Positions 9,367-17,877 are shown, counted from the stretch's first letter. The stretch: DNA of 64,000 nucleotides from Bradyrhizobium erythrophlei (GCA_900129675.1 FSRD01000001.1:423501-487500), one strand, 5' to 3'. A program made the numbers and translations. Notes: generated by a model from the sequence alone, not told the origin.

Positions 9367-9472
9367 GATGTCCGATCAGGGTCAAAAGCTGCCCTGATGG
9401 TCCCAAAGTCCAACTTCCGCTTTACACCCGAAAGCGGACTCAGCTTGGACATCGCGAAATGTTCGAAAAGGT
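9367..9472. repeat. Dispersed ~105-bp repeat, copy 1
   Basis: Shares its layout with 15313-15421: GATGTCCG... then CCAACTTCCGCTTTACACCC / CCGACTTCCGCTCTTCCCCC, AAAGCGGACTCA, and a GTCCGAAAAG-type end. The word CGAAAAGTGCCA also appears at 6478-6490 and 12494-12505, probably partial copies. This is a family seen many times in Bradyrhizobium genomes, where it creates spurious small translations. It is non-coding. Confidence 0.6.
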
Positions 9473-9581
9473 CGTTATCGTGGGTTATCATTCTGAATCG
9501 GTACGTAAGTATTTGATGTTCCTATTGGTGTTTTTGTCCTAAAATTCAGAATATGCATTGATACTGCTGGGGACCCTGCCT

Positions 9582-9838
9582 GATTTTGATTCCGCCATTC
9601 GGAGGTTCGATCCCTCCCGCCCCAGCCAGGCATTCATGCGTTCGGCCGGGCTCCCCCGAGAAACGCGAGAACGGCCCGGAAATCCGGGCTTTTCGCGCAT
9701 TCGATTTCGTCTTCAGACTTCCGGTTCGCCCACCTTGAGGTGGAAATCGCCGAAAGTCTCCGGCCTTGTCCGCGAATATTCCCGTTTTGCGGAGACTATC
9801 GGCGGAGACTGGTTCGATCACGACTGCCGCCCGAGCCA
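9582..9838 (+). repeat. tRNA-3'-end-linked repeat, copy A
   Basis: Bases 9582-9628 equal the 3' half of a tRNA-Gln(UUG): anticodon loop ATTTTGATT, T arm GGAGGTTCGATCCCTCC and acceptor end CGCCCCAGCCA. About 200 bases follow with the words AAAGTCTCCGGCC, CGCGAATATTCCCGTTTTGC and GGAGACTATCGGCGGAGACT, ending in GGTTCGATC again. The same ~200 bases occur in reverse at 32772-33011 (nearly identical) and, more diverged, at 29465-29720 and 36643-36880. It resembles the scar of an element integrated at a tRNA 3' end. No complete tRNA is present. The stretch 9211-10138 holds this copy, the 9367-9472 repeat and a partial copy at 9957, but no gene. Confidence 0.75.
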
Positions 9839-9956
9839 CCCAGTCCGAGCGCCGGAGAAACTACCCTCGTGACTAGCAGGAACGCCCACAATTGGCGGGC
9901 TTGTGCGATTTAGTGGACTGTCCTCAGACTCCCGAGTTCACCAAATCCGAGGGCAA

Positions 9957-10045
9957 TTTGCCGAAAGTCCTGGTTGCCACCGTGAATATTCGCGTTTTCA
10001 GGAGAGCGGCGCCGGAGACTGGGTTCGAATCGCCACTGCGTGGCG
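9957..10045 (+). repeat. Partial copy of the tRNA-linked repeat (F)
   Basis: Matches the distal part of copy A with several changes: GCCGAAAGTCC, GTGAATATTCGCGTTTTC, GCCGGAGACTGGGTTCGAATC. It lies 120 bases after copy A in the same orientation and ends in a T-loop-like GGGTTCGAATC. Confidence 0.55.
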
Positions 10046-10138
10046 CGATGGGGACCTGTGCACCGCTTCCACGAAACGTTTTAAGCGAGGGGGGTCGGCG
10101 AGCGCTCGCAGGTCGGAGCCGAGCCGGATCGACCGCCG

Positions 10139-10426
10139 CTACTTGATTTTAGCCAAGCACTCCTTCAGCCGCTCAAGCTCCAAACGAACTTGCGACTCCA
10201 TGGCGCTTTGCAATGCTACCATACCTTTGCTCAACAATTCCCCTGAGGACTTTCTGTCCAAATTCTCCTTCCAATCCCGGATGGCCTGCTTGACTTCCCG
10301 TTGGGCCTGCGACGTGGCCTTAGTGTACGTCTGTATGCAGGCGTCGGCCGACGAACACGTCTGGCACTCTTGAGCGACGGCCGGACTCGATACGAGCAGG
10401 GCGAGTGTCGCGGTAAGGACCTTCAT
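10139..10426 (-). CDS. Small exported helical protein
   Basis: 95 residues from the ATG at 10426. A clear signal peptide (KVLTATLALLVSSPAVAQ) is cleaved near residue 18. The mature part has two cysteine pairs (CQTC near the start, a CLA near the end) and is strongly helical and charged (QAQREVKQAIRDWKENLDRK). No family recognised. It lies 67 bases downstream of the membrane protein at 10493-11038 on the same strand and may be co-transcribed. Confidence 0.65.
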   Translation of the reverse strand: MKVLTATLALLVSSPAVAQECQTCSSADACIQTYTKATSQAQREVKQAIRDWKENLDRKSSGELLSKGMVALQSAMESQVRLELERLKECLAKIK

Positions 10427-10492
10427 CGCTTTTACTCCCCCGGCAATACAGTGCACTGTGGGCGCAAATCACGGTAACGCGCGACTTGACAG

Positions 10493-11038
10493 TCAATTTT
10501 CATGGACTTCCTGAAAAGGCTCCGTCGTTTCGACCGTCTTGTTTCTGAGGGTGCGTTTCAGTGCCGCTTGGCGAGCGCTGGAGGAGCAATCCCTCAGCCT
10601 CGTCACAGCGTCGGTGACCGTCCGGCCTAATTGCCCAATCGCTTCGTCGGTGAGGATCGATCTCGCGTTTCCGAGCCGATTGACGCTGACATTCAGGACG
10701 GTCAACGCCTCCTTGAGTTGCGCCAACTCGGGTTGAAGGGCCGGGTGTTCTCCCGTCTTGATCTCCCGAAGGGTGTTGCCAAGCGTGCGGACTTCCGCCG
10801 TCAGGTTTCGGATATTCACCAGCACGTCCTTCTGCGGCAGATCGACTTTCGACAGCACGGCCTCGGTCATCGTTGCAACGATGTTTTCGGCGAAGTGGTT
10901 GATGCGCGCAATCGTGACGAGCGCAACAATCGCGGCGACGATCACTAGGAGCGCCGTCGCATTGATCAGCGCCAGCAGCAACTGCCCAGGGAGCCTCCAC
11001 AACCGCGCGGAAATCCCACTGCCATCGGGCTCGGCCAT
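10493..11038 (-). CDS. Membrane-anchored coiled-coil protein, unknown function
   Basis: 181 residues; the ATG at 11038 has a perfect AGGAGG six bases upstream. A long membrane segment at about residues 20-45 is followed by a heptad-rich region (about 75-130) predicted to form a coiled coil. The tail is basic. No family recognised. A scaffold or envelope-spacer role would fit, but that is a guess. Confidence 0.7.
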   Translation of the reverse strand: MAEPDGSGISARLWRLPGQLLLALINATALLVIVAAIVALVTIARINHFAENIVATMTEAVLSKVDLPQKDVLVNIRNLTAEVRTLGNTLREIKTGEHPALQPELAQLKEALTVLNVSVNRLGNARSILTDEAIGQLGRTVTDAVTRLRDCSSSARQAALKRTLRNKTVETTEPFQEVHEN

Positions 11039-11136
11039 AGTTGCCTCCTGTCATCTCTGGTGCGGGGCTCGTCCTTGATCGCTCGGCGCGGCGGTGGCCG
11101 TGATCACAACACCGACGCGCCGCTTGCGCAGGTTCT

Positions 11137-11150
11137 TTGATCTAAATCAA
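11137..11150. promoter_or_regulatory. FixK/FNR-type box TTGATCTAAATCAA
   Basis: A perfect palindrome TTGAT-CTAA-ATCAA, 61 bases before the ATG at 11211. In Bradyrhizobium, FixK2 binds TTGA-N6-TCAA sites to switch on genes under low oxygen. The same 14-mer occurs at 13346. Confidence 0.8.
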
Positions 11151-11210
11151 TACAGGCATTTGGAATTGGCAACCGCATGGGCATTCAACAGCCTCCGTGG
11201 AGTCTTGACC

Positions 11211-11495
11211 ATGAACGAAATCATCAAATCGCAAGCGATCTCCCGTCGAAGGGCTCTTTCCCTTTTCGGAAAAGTTGCCGCCTTCGCCGTCGCAGCATCC
11301 ACCACAGCACTGACGGGTTCCGATGCCGAGGCCCAGACCGTTGGCATGGAGCGGCGTCAAGAGCGGCGTTCTGGACGGCACGAGCGACGTGACGAGCGGC
11401 GCACGGGGCGCACAGAACGACGTGAGGAGCGGCGCACGGGTACAGCTGCCGGTGCAACTACAAGCCCGGGTACAACTACCGGCGCAGCTAAGTAA
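11211..11495 (+). CDS. Small Tat-type exported protein with arginine-rich ERR repeats
   Basis: 94 residues. A twin-arginine signal (SRRRALSLFG, then FAVAASTTALTGSDAEA) precedes a mature part made almost wholly of ERR/DERR units (MERRQERRSGRHERRDERR and on), ending in a Thr/Gly/Ala tail. The start at 11211 is chosen over 11094 because the signal peptide begins there. A FixK box lies 61 bases upstream, so low-oxygen induction is likely. Function unknown; the repeat would bind acidic polymers or form a single charged helix. Confidence 0.7.
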   Translation: MNEIIKSQAISRRRALSLFGKVAAFAVAASTTALTGSDAEAQTVGMERRQERRSGRHERRDERRTGRTERREERRTGTAAGATTSPGTTTGAAK

Positions 11496-11678
11496 TTCCA
11501 CTGGCCCGGCGACGTCACTAACCGAACCCGTTGCGCAGCCACCGCGCGAACTGAAACCGGTGAACGTCGCCGCTCGCCCGTTTGCGGTGCTGCTGAATTT
11601 CCTAACAGCGCGATCCGCAAATGGGGCCGGTTGAGGAACACAATAGGCCCGCAGAGCGCGCGGCAGTCTCACTGTGCG

Positions 11679-12068
11679 TTAGAGTGCGTTTCCGCTTTTC
11701 GGATGCCCGACAACTCTCTTGAGCGGCTCGATCAGCTCCTGAACTGAAAATGGCTTGGTTAGAAACGCGATACATCCAGAGGCCAGCGCAGCCTCGCGAA
11801 CGGCAGGGTTGACGCTCGCAGTCATGTAGATGACCGGCACAGAATGCCCATCAGCCTTGAGACGATGAATCAGCTCGATCCCTGATCCGTCCTTCAGGTT
11901 AATGTCGAGGATGACGCAACCCGCCTCTTCGATGTCGGCGTGGTTTTTGAAGGCCTCGGCAGACGAAAACAGGATGGGATCGTACGCGTGCTGCCGGAGC
12001 AGGCGCTGTACCCCCTTCAGCATCCCCGGGTCATCATCAACGACTAAAACGAGGTTCCGACTTTGCAC
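11679..12068 (-). CDS. Receiver-only response regulator (FixJ-type receiver)
   Basis: About 129 residues using a GTG at 12068 with AGGATATCCTGC upstream; a frame from 12206 exists but its first 45 residues lack character. The receiver domain is complete: acid pair DDD near residues 9-11, phospho-acceptor Asp in VILDINLKDGSG, Thr in YMTAS and Lys in FLTKPFSVQEL. There is no output domain, as in single-domain regulators of the CheY kind. It follows the HTH remnant at 12136 on the same strand. Confidence 0.85.
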   Translation of the reverse strand: MQSRNLVLVVDDDPGMLKGVQRLLRQHAYDPILFSSAEAFKNHADIEEAGCVILDINLKDGSGIELIHRLKADGHSVPVIYMTASVNPAVREAALASGCIAFLTKPFSVQELIEPLKRVVGHPKSGNAL

Positions 12069-12135
12069 GCAGGATATCCTGTCCGCCGACAGCCCTGTGC
12101 TGCTAAGCCAATCGCATCCGGTTGGTTCCTTTAAA

Positions 12136-12462
12136 CTATGCGGTACGAGACGGTCTGCCCGTCTCGTTGGGCGCAAGAACTCCGACCCGCTCGGCAAGGG
12201 ATACAAGTTCCGCCAAGGATTGGACCTGCATTCTCTCCATTACCCTGTGGCGATGGGCCTTGATGGTACGTTCGGTACAGCCTAACGCGCGGGCGACCTG
12301 CTTGTTGGTGTTGCCGCGAACGATAAGTTCAAAGACTTGCCGCTCGCGCGGCGTCAGTGCTGCGATATGAGCGCGAACGATGCCCAGCTTGCTCTTCAGG
12401 CCCCGAGCCGTTTCGTAATGTGCAAAGGCCCCCGCTCCGGCCATGTCCGCTCTAAAGCGCAT
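12136..12462 (-). pseudogene. FixJ-type response regulator, receiver domain lost
   Basis: The C-terminal ~90 residues match the linker and LuxR-type HTH of FixJ/NodW-like regulators (HYETARGLKSKLGIVRAHIA, then LTPRERQVFELIVRGNTNKQ and ERTIKAHRHRVMERMQ). A whole regulator would have a ~120-residue receiver before it; here the sequence upstream is unrelated and contains part of a dispersed repeat (CGAAAAGTGCCA at 12494-12505). Alternative view: a short HTH-only protein starting at 12462 or 12444 is still made and works beside the receiver-only protein downstream. Confidence 0.6.
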
Positions 12463-12518
12463 CTCGGACTCAGGCTGGAAACTCCGCGACGACCGAAAAG
12501 TGCCAATTCCTGGATTGC

Positions 12519-12705
12519 ATGAACCGTCGTCGCGCATTGAAAGCCTTGACCGGGCTCGCACTGTGCCCGCTCTGCGCGCCCACCGGCTTTGCCGCCGAAG
12601 GGACGCATTGGACCTACGGAGGCACTAGTGGCCCCGATAAGTGGGGGCGATGTCGATGCCGAGAGCAAAGTTTGCTCGGTTGGTAGCCAGCAAAGCGCGG
12701 GGAAC
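12519..12705 (+). pseudogene. Alpha-carbonic anhydrase remnant, frameshifted and truncated
   Basis: From the ATG at 12519 the frame gives a Tat signal (NRRRALKALTGLALCPLCA) and then EGTHWTYGGTSGPDKWG, the N-terminus of alpha-type carbonic anhydrases. At the five-G run 12643-12647 the frame breaks; moving one base restores DVDAESKVCSVGSQQS, which is where the family continues. Similarity ends near 12705, so about 60 of ~245 residues remain and none of the zinc histidines. The enzyme would convert CO2 and bicarbonate in the periplasm. Confidence 0.75.
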
Positions 12706-13485
12706 GCGAGACGTGGAACTTAAATATGTTTGCAATTTATCATATCGCCCTAAATTTTATGCCGGTCGGTACACAAAGGGCGGTGCGCGATGTGGCACAG
12801 GCCGAATACAGAAGCCGTGATCTTCATGGGGTTGGAACGCCGGGCCTGGCACGAGGTTAGATAGATCGCGCACCATCGCGGCAGCGCTGACCGGCGCGTT
12901 GGATTGGAGGCGGCCCATGAAAACCATCGTGGACGAAGCCGGTGAGATCATCGCCAAAGCAACGGATGACCATATTCTAATCGGCGGCCACCACCGCCTC
13001 GCGGTGGCGGCCAGCCTCGGTAAAAGACTGTTCTGGCGAGATACCGGCGAACCTGTGAAGCTTGATCTCTTCTTCAAGCATTATGGAAGTTCTCTTCGAC
13101 ATACAGCCTGAGCCGCTCGTCGAGACGGCGATGACAGATCGGGAGAATTCACCGGCCTATCAGGTGCTGCCCCGTGCCGAACCTCCGGCAGGCCGTCGCA
13201 GCCGAAGCCGGTGATGGCACCGAAGCCGAAGCCCATGACGGTCGAGCGACCGCGCGTCATGCAGCGGCGGGTGCCGTCACTGCCACCGATGCCGTGGCAG
13301 GACGACGGTCGCCGATCTGATGCACGCGGTTCCAAGGTGCCTGGGTTGATCTAAATCAACGAAGCAAATGACGCAGGGCGCAACGCTGCTGCGGCAGGTT
13401 GCGGCTCTCTGGCGCAACCTGTCCCACAATCGTCTGGTCGGCGGGCTGGAGGAACGGCGCTTTTAACCGTGGAAGGACAAGTAAC
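12706..13485. other. Decayed sequence with fragments, no intact gene
   Basis: About 780 bases. A frame at 12917-13111 (64 residues) contains HILIGGHHRLAVAASLGKRL, faintly like the ParB-nuclease motif, with no clear upstream part. A proline-rich frame at about 13180-13355 (KPVMAPKPKPMTVERPRVMQ) may be the end of another lost gene. The FixK box at 13346 belongs to the next gene. Confidence 0.35.
13346..13359. promoter_or_regulatory. FixK/FNR-type box TTGATCTAAATCAA, second copy
   Basis: Identical to the 14-mer at 11137-11150. It lies 127 bases before the ATG at 13486, leaving room for a promoter with the box near -40. Confidence 0.8.
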
Positions 13486-13767
13486 ATGTCACGTCGAGCG
13501 ATCTTCTCGTTGGCCGCGTCGGTCATCATCGGCATCGGGTGCGTTGCTATGATTTCAACTGATGCGTTCGCATATCGCGGTGGGCGCGCTGGTGTTGGCC
13601 GCGCTGGCGTCTATCACGGCGGCGCTTATCGCGGCGGTGTTTACCGTGGCGCAGCGGTACGCCGTGGAGTGGCGGTAGGCGTCGGTGCTGCTGCCGTCGG
13701 TGCCGCTGCGTACGGAGCTTACGGAACGCAACGCTGCGGATACTATCCCTACGGACCTTGCTACTAG
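13486..13767 (+). CDS. Small exported glycine/tyrosine-rich protein
   Basis: 93 residues; the ATG at 13486 has GGAAGGAC upstream. Signal peptide at 1-25 (IFSLAASVIIGIGCVAM, then STDAFA). The mature part repeats YRGG/YHGG units, then an Ala/Gly/Val stretch, ending in QRCGYYPYGPCY with two cysteines. Proteins of this type are common in Bradyrhizobium and probably sit in the cell envelope. The FixK box upstream suggests low-oxygen expression. Confidence 0.7.
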   Translation: MSRRAIFSLAASVIIGIGCVAMISTDAFAYRGGRAGVGRAGVYHGGAYRGGVYRGAAVRRGVAVGVGAAAVGAAAYGAYGTQRCGYYPYGPCY

Positions 13768-14320
13768 AAACTGTCGGAGAGCCTGCTCTCGCCGAATGCA
13801 GATCAGGGACGTACGCGTGTGACGTTCGGCCGAGCGCTCATTGGCGTCATCTTTGCGTGCCCGAAATGCAGGGCGCTTTTCGGACGCCGGTCGTCGGAGC
13901 GCGTGGATAGCCTCGTCAAGCCGGCATCCGAAAACCTGCACACAAGCAGTCATCACATAGCGCAACTTTTGCGGATACCGCGTCTTGCAGGCGACCGGCG
14001 CGACGACAACCGCAGCGGCGACAGCCGGACTATGCAACGCAGCAAACAAGCAGCATCTCCGATCGACCATTTCACAAACGCGCACGAGCTGCGTGACAGG
14101 TGTGCCTGCTTTGGAAGGTCAACAGGATTGACCCATTAATGAATGCGATCAATCAATGATATAAATTGCCGTTTTCTCGCCGTGTTTGAAAAACTGGGTG
14201 TTGTCTTTATGGCACAGCATTTCAACGTTTACTCGCCTACAATGCCTTCAAGACTCCTACAATGCCTTCAAGACTAGTGTCGCTTGTCGCATCAGATCAG
14301 AAGCAGTTGGAGAAATTTCC
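13768..14320. other. Intergenic region with a 20-bp tandem repeat
   Basis: 550 bases with no gene I can support on either strand. A 20-base unit, CCTACAATGCCTTCAAGACT, occurs twice in tandem at 14236-14255 and 14256-14275, in the leader of the outer-membrane protein gene. Confidence 0.5.
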
Positions 14321-15067
14321 ATGAAGAAGTTTTTGCTGGCTACCGTTGGTCTGGTAGCATTGTTCGGCATGGCCGCCCCCGCATCCGCTGCGGATATGCC
14401 TGTCAAGGCGCCACCACCCCCGCCGGTTCCGATCTTCAGCTGGACCGGCTTTTACATCGGCGGCAACGGTGGCTGGGCGCAGAGCCGCAATTGTGTGGAT
14501 TTCATTCTCGTAACAGACTTCGCTGACGGCTGCCGCGATCGGTCTGGAGGCGTCGTCGGCGGACAGCTCGGCTACCGTTGGCAGGCCAATCAGTTTGTTT
14601 TCGGCCTGGAAGGTCAGGGCGATTGGGCGGATCTCAGCAACCAGCGCGTCAGCCTGATCAATCCGGCGTTCTCCACACGCACCAAAACTGACGCCATCGG
14701 CCTTTTCACCGGCCAGATCGGCTACGCCTGGAACCAGGCGCTGTTCTACGTGAAGGGCGGCGGGGCGGTGACGAGCAATCGTTTTAGCGTACTTGACACA
14801 CTTACCGGCTTTGAATTCGCCTCGGCAAGCAACACCCGCTGGGGCGGCACCGTGGGTGTCGGATTCGAGTATGGCTTCGCTCAGAATTGGTCTGTCGGTG
14901 TCGAATACGACCACCTGTTTATGGGCAACGCAAACAATTCGTTCTCGGTCGCGAACCCCATCCTTGCCGGTGCGCTCAATCGGATCAGCCAGGACGTGGA
15001 TATGGTCACACTGCGCGTGAACTACCGCTTCGGCTGGGGCACCAGCCCGGTCGGGCCGACATATTGA
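14321..15067 (+). CDS. Outer-membrane beta-barrel protein (Omp25/RopB-like)
   Basis: 248 residues from the ATG at 14321, with GGAGA eight bases upstream. Signal peptide at 1-22 (ends PASAADM), then the proline linker VKAPPPPPVP and the start motif SWTGFYIGGNGGWA, which marks this barrel family in Rhizobiales. Alternating strands run to a C-terminal aromatic-rich strand (VDMVTLRVNYRFGW). Such proteins are 8-stranded surface barrels. A strong terminator follows 26 bases after the stop, so the gene is probably transcribed alone. Confidence 0.92.
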   Translation: MKKFLLATVGLVALFGMAAPASAADMPVKAPPPPPVPIFSWTGFYIGGNGGWAQSRNCVDFILVTDFADGCRDRSGGVVGGQLGYRWQANQFVFGLEGQGDWADLSNQRVSLINPAFSTRTKTDAIGLFTGQIGYAWNQALFYVKGGGAVTSNRFSVLDTLTGFEFASASNTRWGGTVGVGFEYGFAQNWSVGVEYDHLFMGNANNSFSVANPILAGALNRISQDVDMVTLRVNYRFGWGTSPVGPTY

Positions 15068-15093
15068 TTTCCGAAATCTCCAGCCGAGCCTAA

Positions 15094-15121
15094 GCCCCGG
15101 CATCGCCCGGGGCTTTTTTTG
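15094..15121 (+). terminator. Rho-independent terminator of the barrel-protein gene
   Basis: Perfect 7-bp stem GCCCCGG / CCGGGGC with a six-base loop (CATCGC), followed by eight T residues. Confidence 0.93.
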
Positions 15122-15312
15122 CTGAGTACATTCTTCCGAGAGACCGGACAGATTAACGATAGGTCCGCTGCTCGTAGGGAGATTGCGGGTCATTTCAATA
15201 AAGCACTCAAGTCGTCGGACATCGTCACTATTTATCATGCCGTCGGCGAGACCACTCGGCTGCACAATGTTTCCGACATCGGCTTTTCACGACGAACGCC
15301 TGTAGGACGAGC

Positions 15313-15421
15313 GATGTCCGCTCGGGGTCATCAACGGACCTGGCGGCCCCGAAATCCGACTTCCGCTCTTCCCCCCAAAGCGGACTCAAGTCGGATATCG
15401 CGTCATGTCCGAAAAGTGCCA
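15313..15421. repeat. Dispersed ~105-bp repeat, copy 2
   Basis: Second copy of the family described at 9367-9472, ending in GTCCGAAAAGTGCCAAC. The stretch 15122-15678 between the terminator and the hemerythrin remnant holds this repeat and the FixK-like site at 15599, and no gene. Confidence 0.6.
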
Positions 15422-15598
15422 ACGGGAGACTCATGCACGCAGCAATTTAACAGCTCATTCGATCACCTCGTCGGCGATGGCGAGCAGTGAAGGCGGCACC
15501 TCGATGCCAGGGCGCGCGCTATTTTCCGATTTTTGACGAACTCGAATTTGGTTGCCTGTACCACCGGCAAGTCGTCCGGCTTTGTGCCCGCCCGAACT

Positions 15599-15612
15599 TG
15601 ATTTAGCTCAAA
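15599..15612. promoter_or_regulatory. Near-perfect FixK-type box TTGATTTAGCTCAA
   Basis: One mismatch in the right half-site (CTCAA for ATCAA) but the core TTGA-N6-TCAA is kept. It lies 67 bases before the remnant hemerythrin ATG at 15679, a usual distance. Confidence 0.5.
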
Positions 15613-15678
15613 AAGCTGAGGCGACTTTGGGGTAAGTTATTAAAGTCTCTCAATCGGTCACCTTGTGGATCGCAGCAA

Positions 15679-15868
15679 TGATTATTGAGCGCTTATCCCA
15701 GAGCATCGCAATATTGAGAGGCTGCTCGCCATCCTCGAGCGGGAACTTCAGGTTTTCGACCGCGGCGACCGCCCCGACTATAAGGTTATTAGCGCGGTTA
15801 TTAGCTACTTCGAACTTTACCCGGAGGTTCCGGCGACTTGCTCGGATGATGCGAATGCGCATCCGTGA
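15679..15868 (+). pseudogene. Hemerythrin-domain protein remnant
   Basis: The ATG at 15679 gives MIIERLS; after a one-base shift at about 15700 the frame continues EHRNIERLLAILERELQVFD and YKVISAVISYFELYPEV, the first two helices of an HHE (hemerythrin) domain. The text then leaves the family just where the conserved His-His pair should follow, and stops at 15868. An intact protein would be ~150 residues and bind a di-iron centre for oxygen or NO. A FixK-type box upstream agrees with a former low-oxygen gene. Confidence 0.7.
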
Positions 15869-16082
15869 TGGGCGGGGCAAGACAGAAAAGGCAGTCTGTT
15901 GAGGTTGGGTTTACCCCTTAGCAGTCGCCCGATCGGCCGTCAGTACTGCACACTACACAGAACCCGCTCGGAATGGCAGGCCGCGACAAAAACGCTGTCG
16001 CCGGTCGCCGAGCGCGCTGGCCGGATCATGTTCGCGAGGACACGCATCATGCCGGACACCGAACGCGGGGAGGTAAAAGACA

Positions 16083-16394
16083 ATGGCCAACGATCACCTC
16101 TTGCAGCCACCGCACATCCTTCAGCAGGGCAACAACAACCGCAAAATCGGCATCCGGGCCGCAGTCCTTCTGCTGGCGCCAATCGCCGCGGCGATCGTTC
16201 TTGGCGGTGGAACGCGCATCTCTGAAGGCTTCGAACCGTTTACGAAATCGGCGAATGTGCGCGTCTCCGAAAGTTTCGAAGACGTTAAGGGCATCGCACC
16301 CGTCTCCGACGAGCTGCGAAACGTCCTAGCGTCGCTGAGCCAGACTGTGCAGGGCACGCAGAAGCCACCGGTTCAGGCCGAAGGCAATGAATGA
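16083..16394 (+). CDS. Small single-pass membrane protein, unknown
   Basis: 103 residues; GGGAGG nine bases before the ATG supports the start. The N-terminus is polar (rich in His, Gln, Asn), a hydrophobic helix lies at about 24-43, and the rest is soluble and helical (SDELRNVLASLSQTVQ). No family recognised. Confidence 0.6.
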   Translation: MANDHLLQPPHILQQGNNNRKIGIRAAVLLLAPIAAAIVLGGGTRISEGFEPFTKSANVRVSESFEDVKGIAPVSDELRNVLASLSQTVQGTQKPPVQAEGNE

Positions 16395-16873
16395 CCCGGG
16401 CGATCAATTTTAGCCTTCCCAGTATCTCCTGGAAGCATAGCCCCAGGTGAAGCGCGGCCACGCAACTTTGCGTGGCTCGGAGGCTACTAAGATCATCGTG
16501 ATGCCGGTCGCGCACCATTTCACGACCGTTTCATACGATGTGGAAGGTTGTTCATGGTGCGCGGCAGCGCCTTGCGAACTGCCGCCCCGGTGCATGGCTA
16601 ATCAGTCCCTACACCGGGTGGAAGTGGGCGAAATGGCCTGATGGGGAAGTTGGTTCGCCTTCGGCCGATGTGGCATTGCCGGATTTGCTTCGAGTGCGAT
16701 CGCGCAACGATATTCAGCAGCTCCTGCTTGGGAGGATTAGATCAATGAACTCTGCTGATCTTATTCGCTGGAATGCGGGATATGCAGAACAGCGATCTGA
16801 GGCACAGACCGTCGTGGCCCTTGCGCGCGGCTGTCAGGTTGCGCGGTTTTGATTTCTTCCATCCTATGCACCC
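16395..16873. other. Intergenic region, no gene recognised
   Basis: About 480 bases. A 35-residue frame at 16745-16852 (MNSADLIRWNAGYAEQ...) has GGGAGG upstream but matches nothing I know. The rest shows no signal. Confidence 0.35.
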
Positions 16874-17215
16874 TCAGTCACTGCGGTATATGCAAATGTA
16901 CGGCGGCAGGAATCCATGCGCCTGCGCAAACGCTACCTGCCGGCGGGCGTCGTGCACAGCCATCAAACGGTGATTGAAATATGTACTCGTTTGGTCCGCT
17001 CTCAGATTTCTCACATGGCTTTCAAGCGAATGAAGATAAAGGCGCTCGACGAACCCCGCATACTGCGGTCCAAACGGAAATGGCAGGCGCCGCACCGGCA
17101 TCAGACTGGTGGCCCGCACAATGGCGGGAGCGCACAGCAGCGAGGCTAGCGCACCGACAAGGATACTTCTGCGTGTGATGAGGTTGTGGTCGGGGACCGC
17201 AATTGGTGCCGTCAA
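16874..17215 (-). CDS. Small Tat-type exported protein, TTG start
   Basis: 113 residues. The TTG at 17215 is chosen because AAGGAGG lies six bases upstream; a frame from 17281 would bury that site. The N-terminus has a twin-arginine signal (LITRRSILVGALASLLCAPA, then IVRA), and the end (RRQVAFAQAHGFLPPYICIY) is a conserved-looking C-terminal motif. I have an impression of similar short proteins in Bradyrhizobium but no named family. Confidence 0.7.
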   Translation of the reverse strand: MTAPIAVPDHNLITRRSILVGALASLLCAPAIVRATSLMPVRRLPFPFGPQYAGFVERLYLHSLESHVRNLRADQTSTYFNHRLMAVHDARRQVAFAQAHGFLPPYICIYRSD

Positions 17216-17426
17216 ATAGCCCTCCTTTAACAACGAGGGCTGGCACCGCTCTGCCAAGTTTGCCACTAACAACGGCCACATCCCACTTTTGTGGAACCAC
17301 CTTGCCGCAGTGGGGCAGGTTGGTGAAGGTGCCAGCCTTCGTCGAGATGCATTTCTGATCTAGGGTCGCCCTCGGCGATTGCAAGCCGGAGCTTAAGCAA
17401 GGCCGGCTGGGAGCATGATTCCGCGA

Positions 17427-17639
17427 TCAGTCTTCATAACTGAAGTGATGGCATCCAGTTAACCCGGTCGCGCCGCCGAGTCTTCCTCCTCGCTGAAGGT
17501 GGAGAGCCCTCCTCATTTGTGCGGGAGCCTCTTGGGATGAATGCTCGCCATTGGCGGCTTTTTTGCCGTGCCCCGGCGTTGCCGCGTGCGCGGCGCCCGC
17601 CCAGAAGCTCGACGCGACGAAGAACAGGAGTTCACGCAT
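17427..17639 (-). CDS. Possible small exported protein
   Basis: 70 residues with a plausible signal peptide (MRELLFFVASSFWAGAAHAA) and a short polar mature part. No ribosome site is seen and the C-terminal half has little character, so it may be a decayed gene. Confidence 0.35.
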   Translation of the reverse strand: MRELLFFVASSFWAGAAHAATPGHGKKAANGEHSSQEAPAQMRRALHLQRGGRLGGATGLTGCHHFSYED

Positions 17640-17877
17640 TCAGGCAACCGTCAGTTGGCCAGCCAAGGCCGTTGCGAGGCGTGGATAAGTAGCATACCGC
17701 GTGCAGACGTCGCGAATTCATAAACCATCAGCTTCGGTCAGGTTTGGTTTACCAGGCCCCTTAAGGTTTCACGGCCGGACCCATGACATGGTGGCTCCCA
17801 GATCGGGGACAAACCTCGACAGGGAAAGCGTCAGGGTCAGGCTGCCAAGCGGCCTGACCCGCCACCTTGAGGAAGCA

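Noticed and set aside
9558-9872. A 104-codon plus-strand frame and opposing 97-codon frame
   Set aside because: Both are translations of the tRNA-linked repeat; the same text in reverse appears at 32.8-33.0 kb in different frames.
13555-14085. A 176-codon minus-strand frame
   Set aside because: Its second half is antisense to the glycine-rich exported protein, and the first half has no motif or ribosome site.
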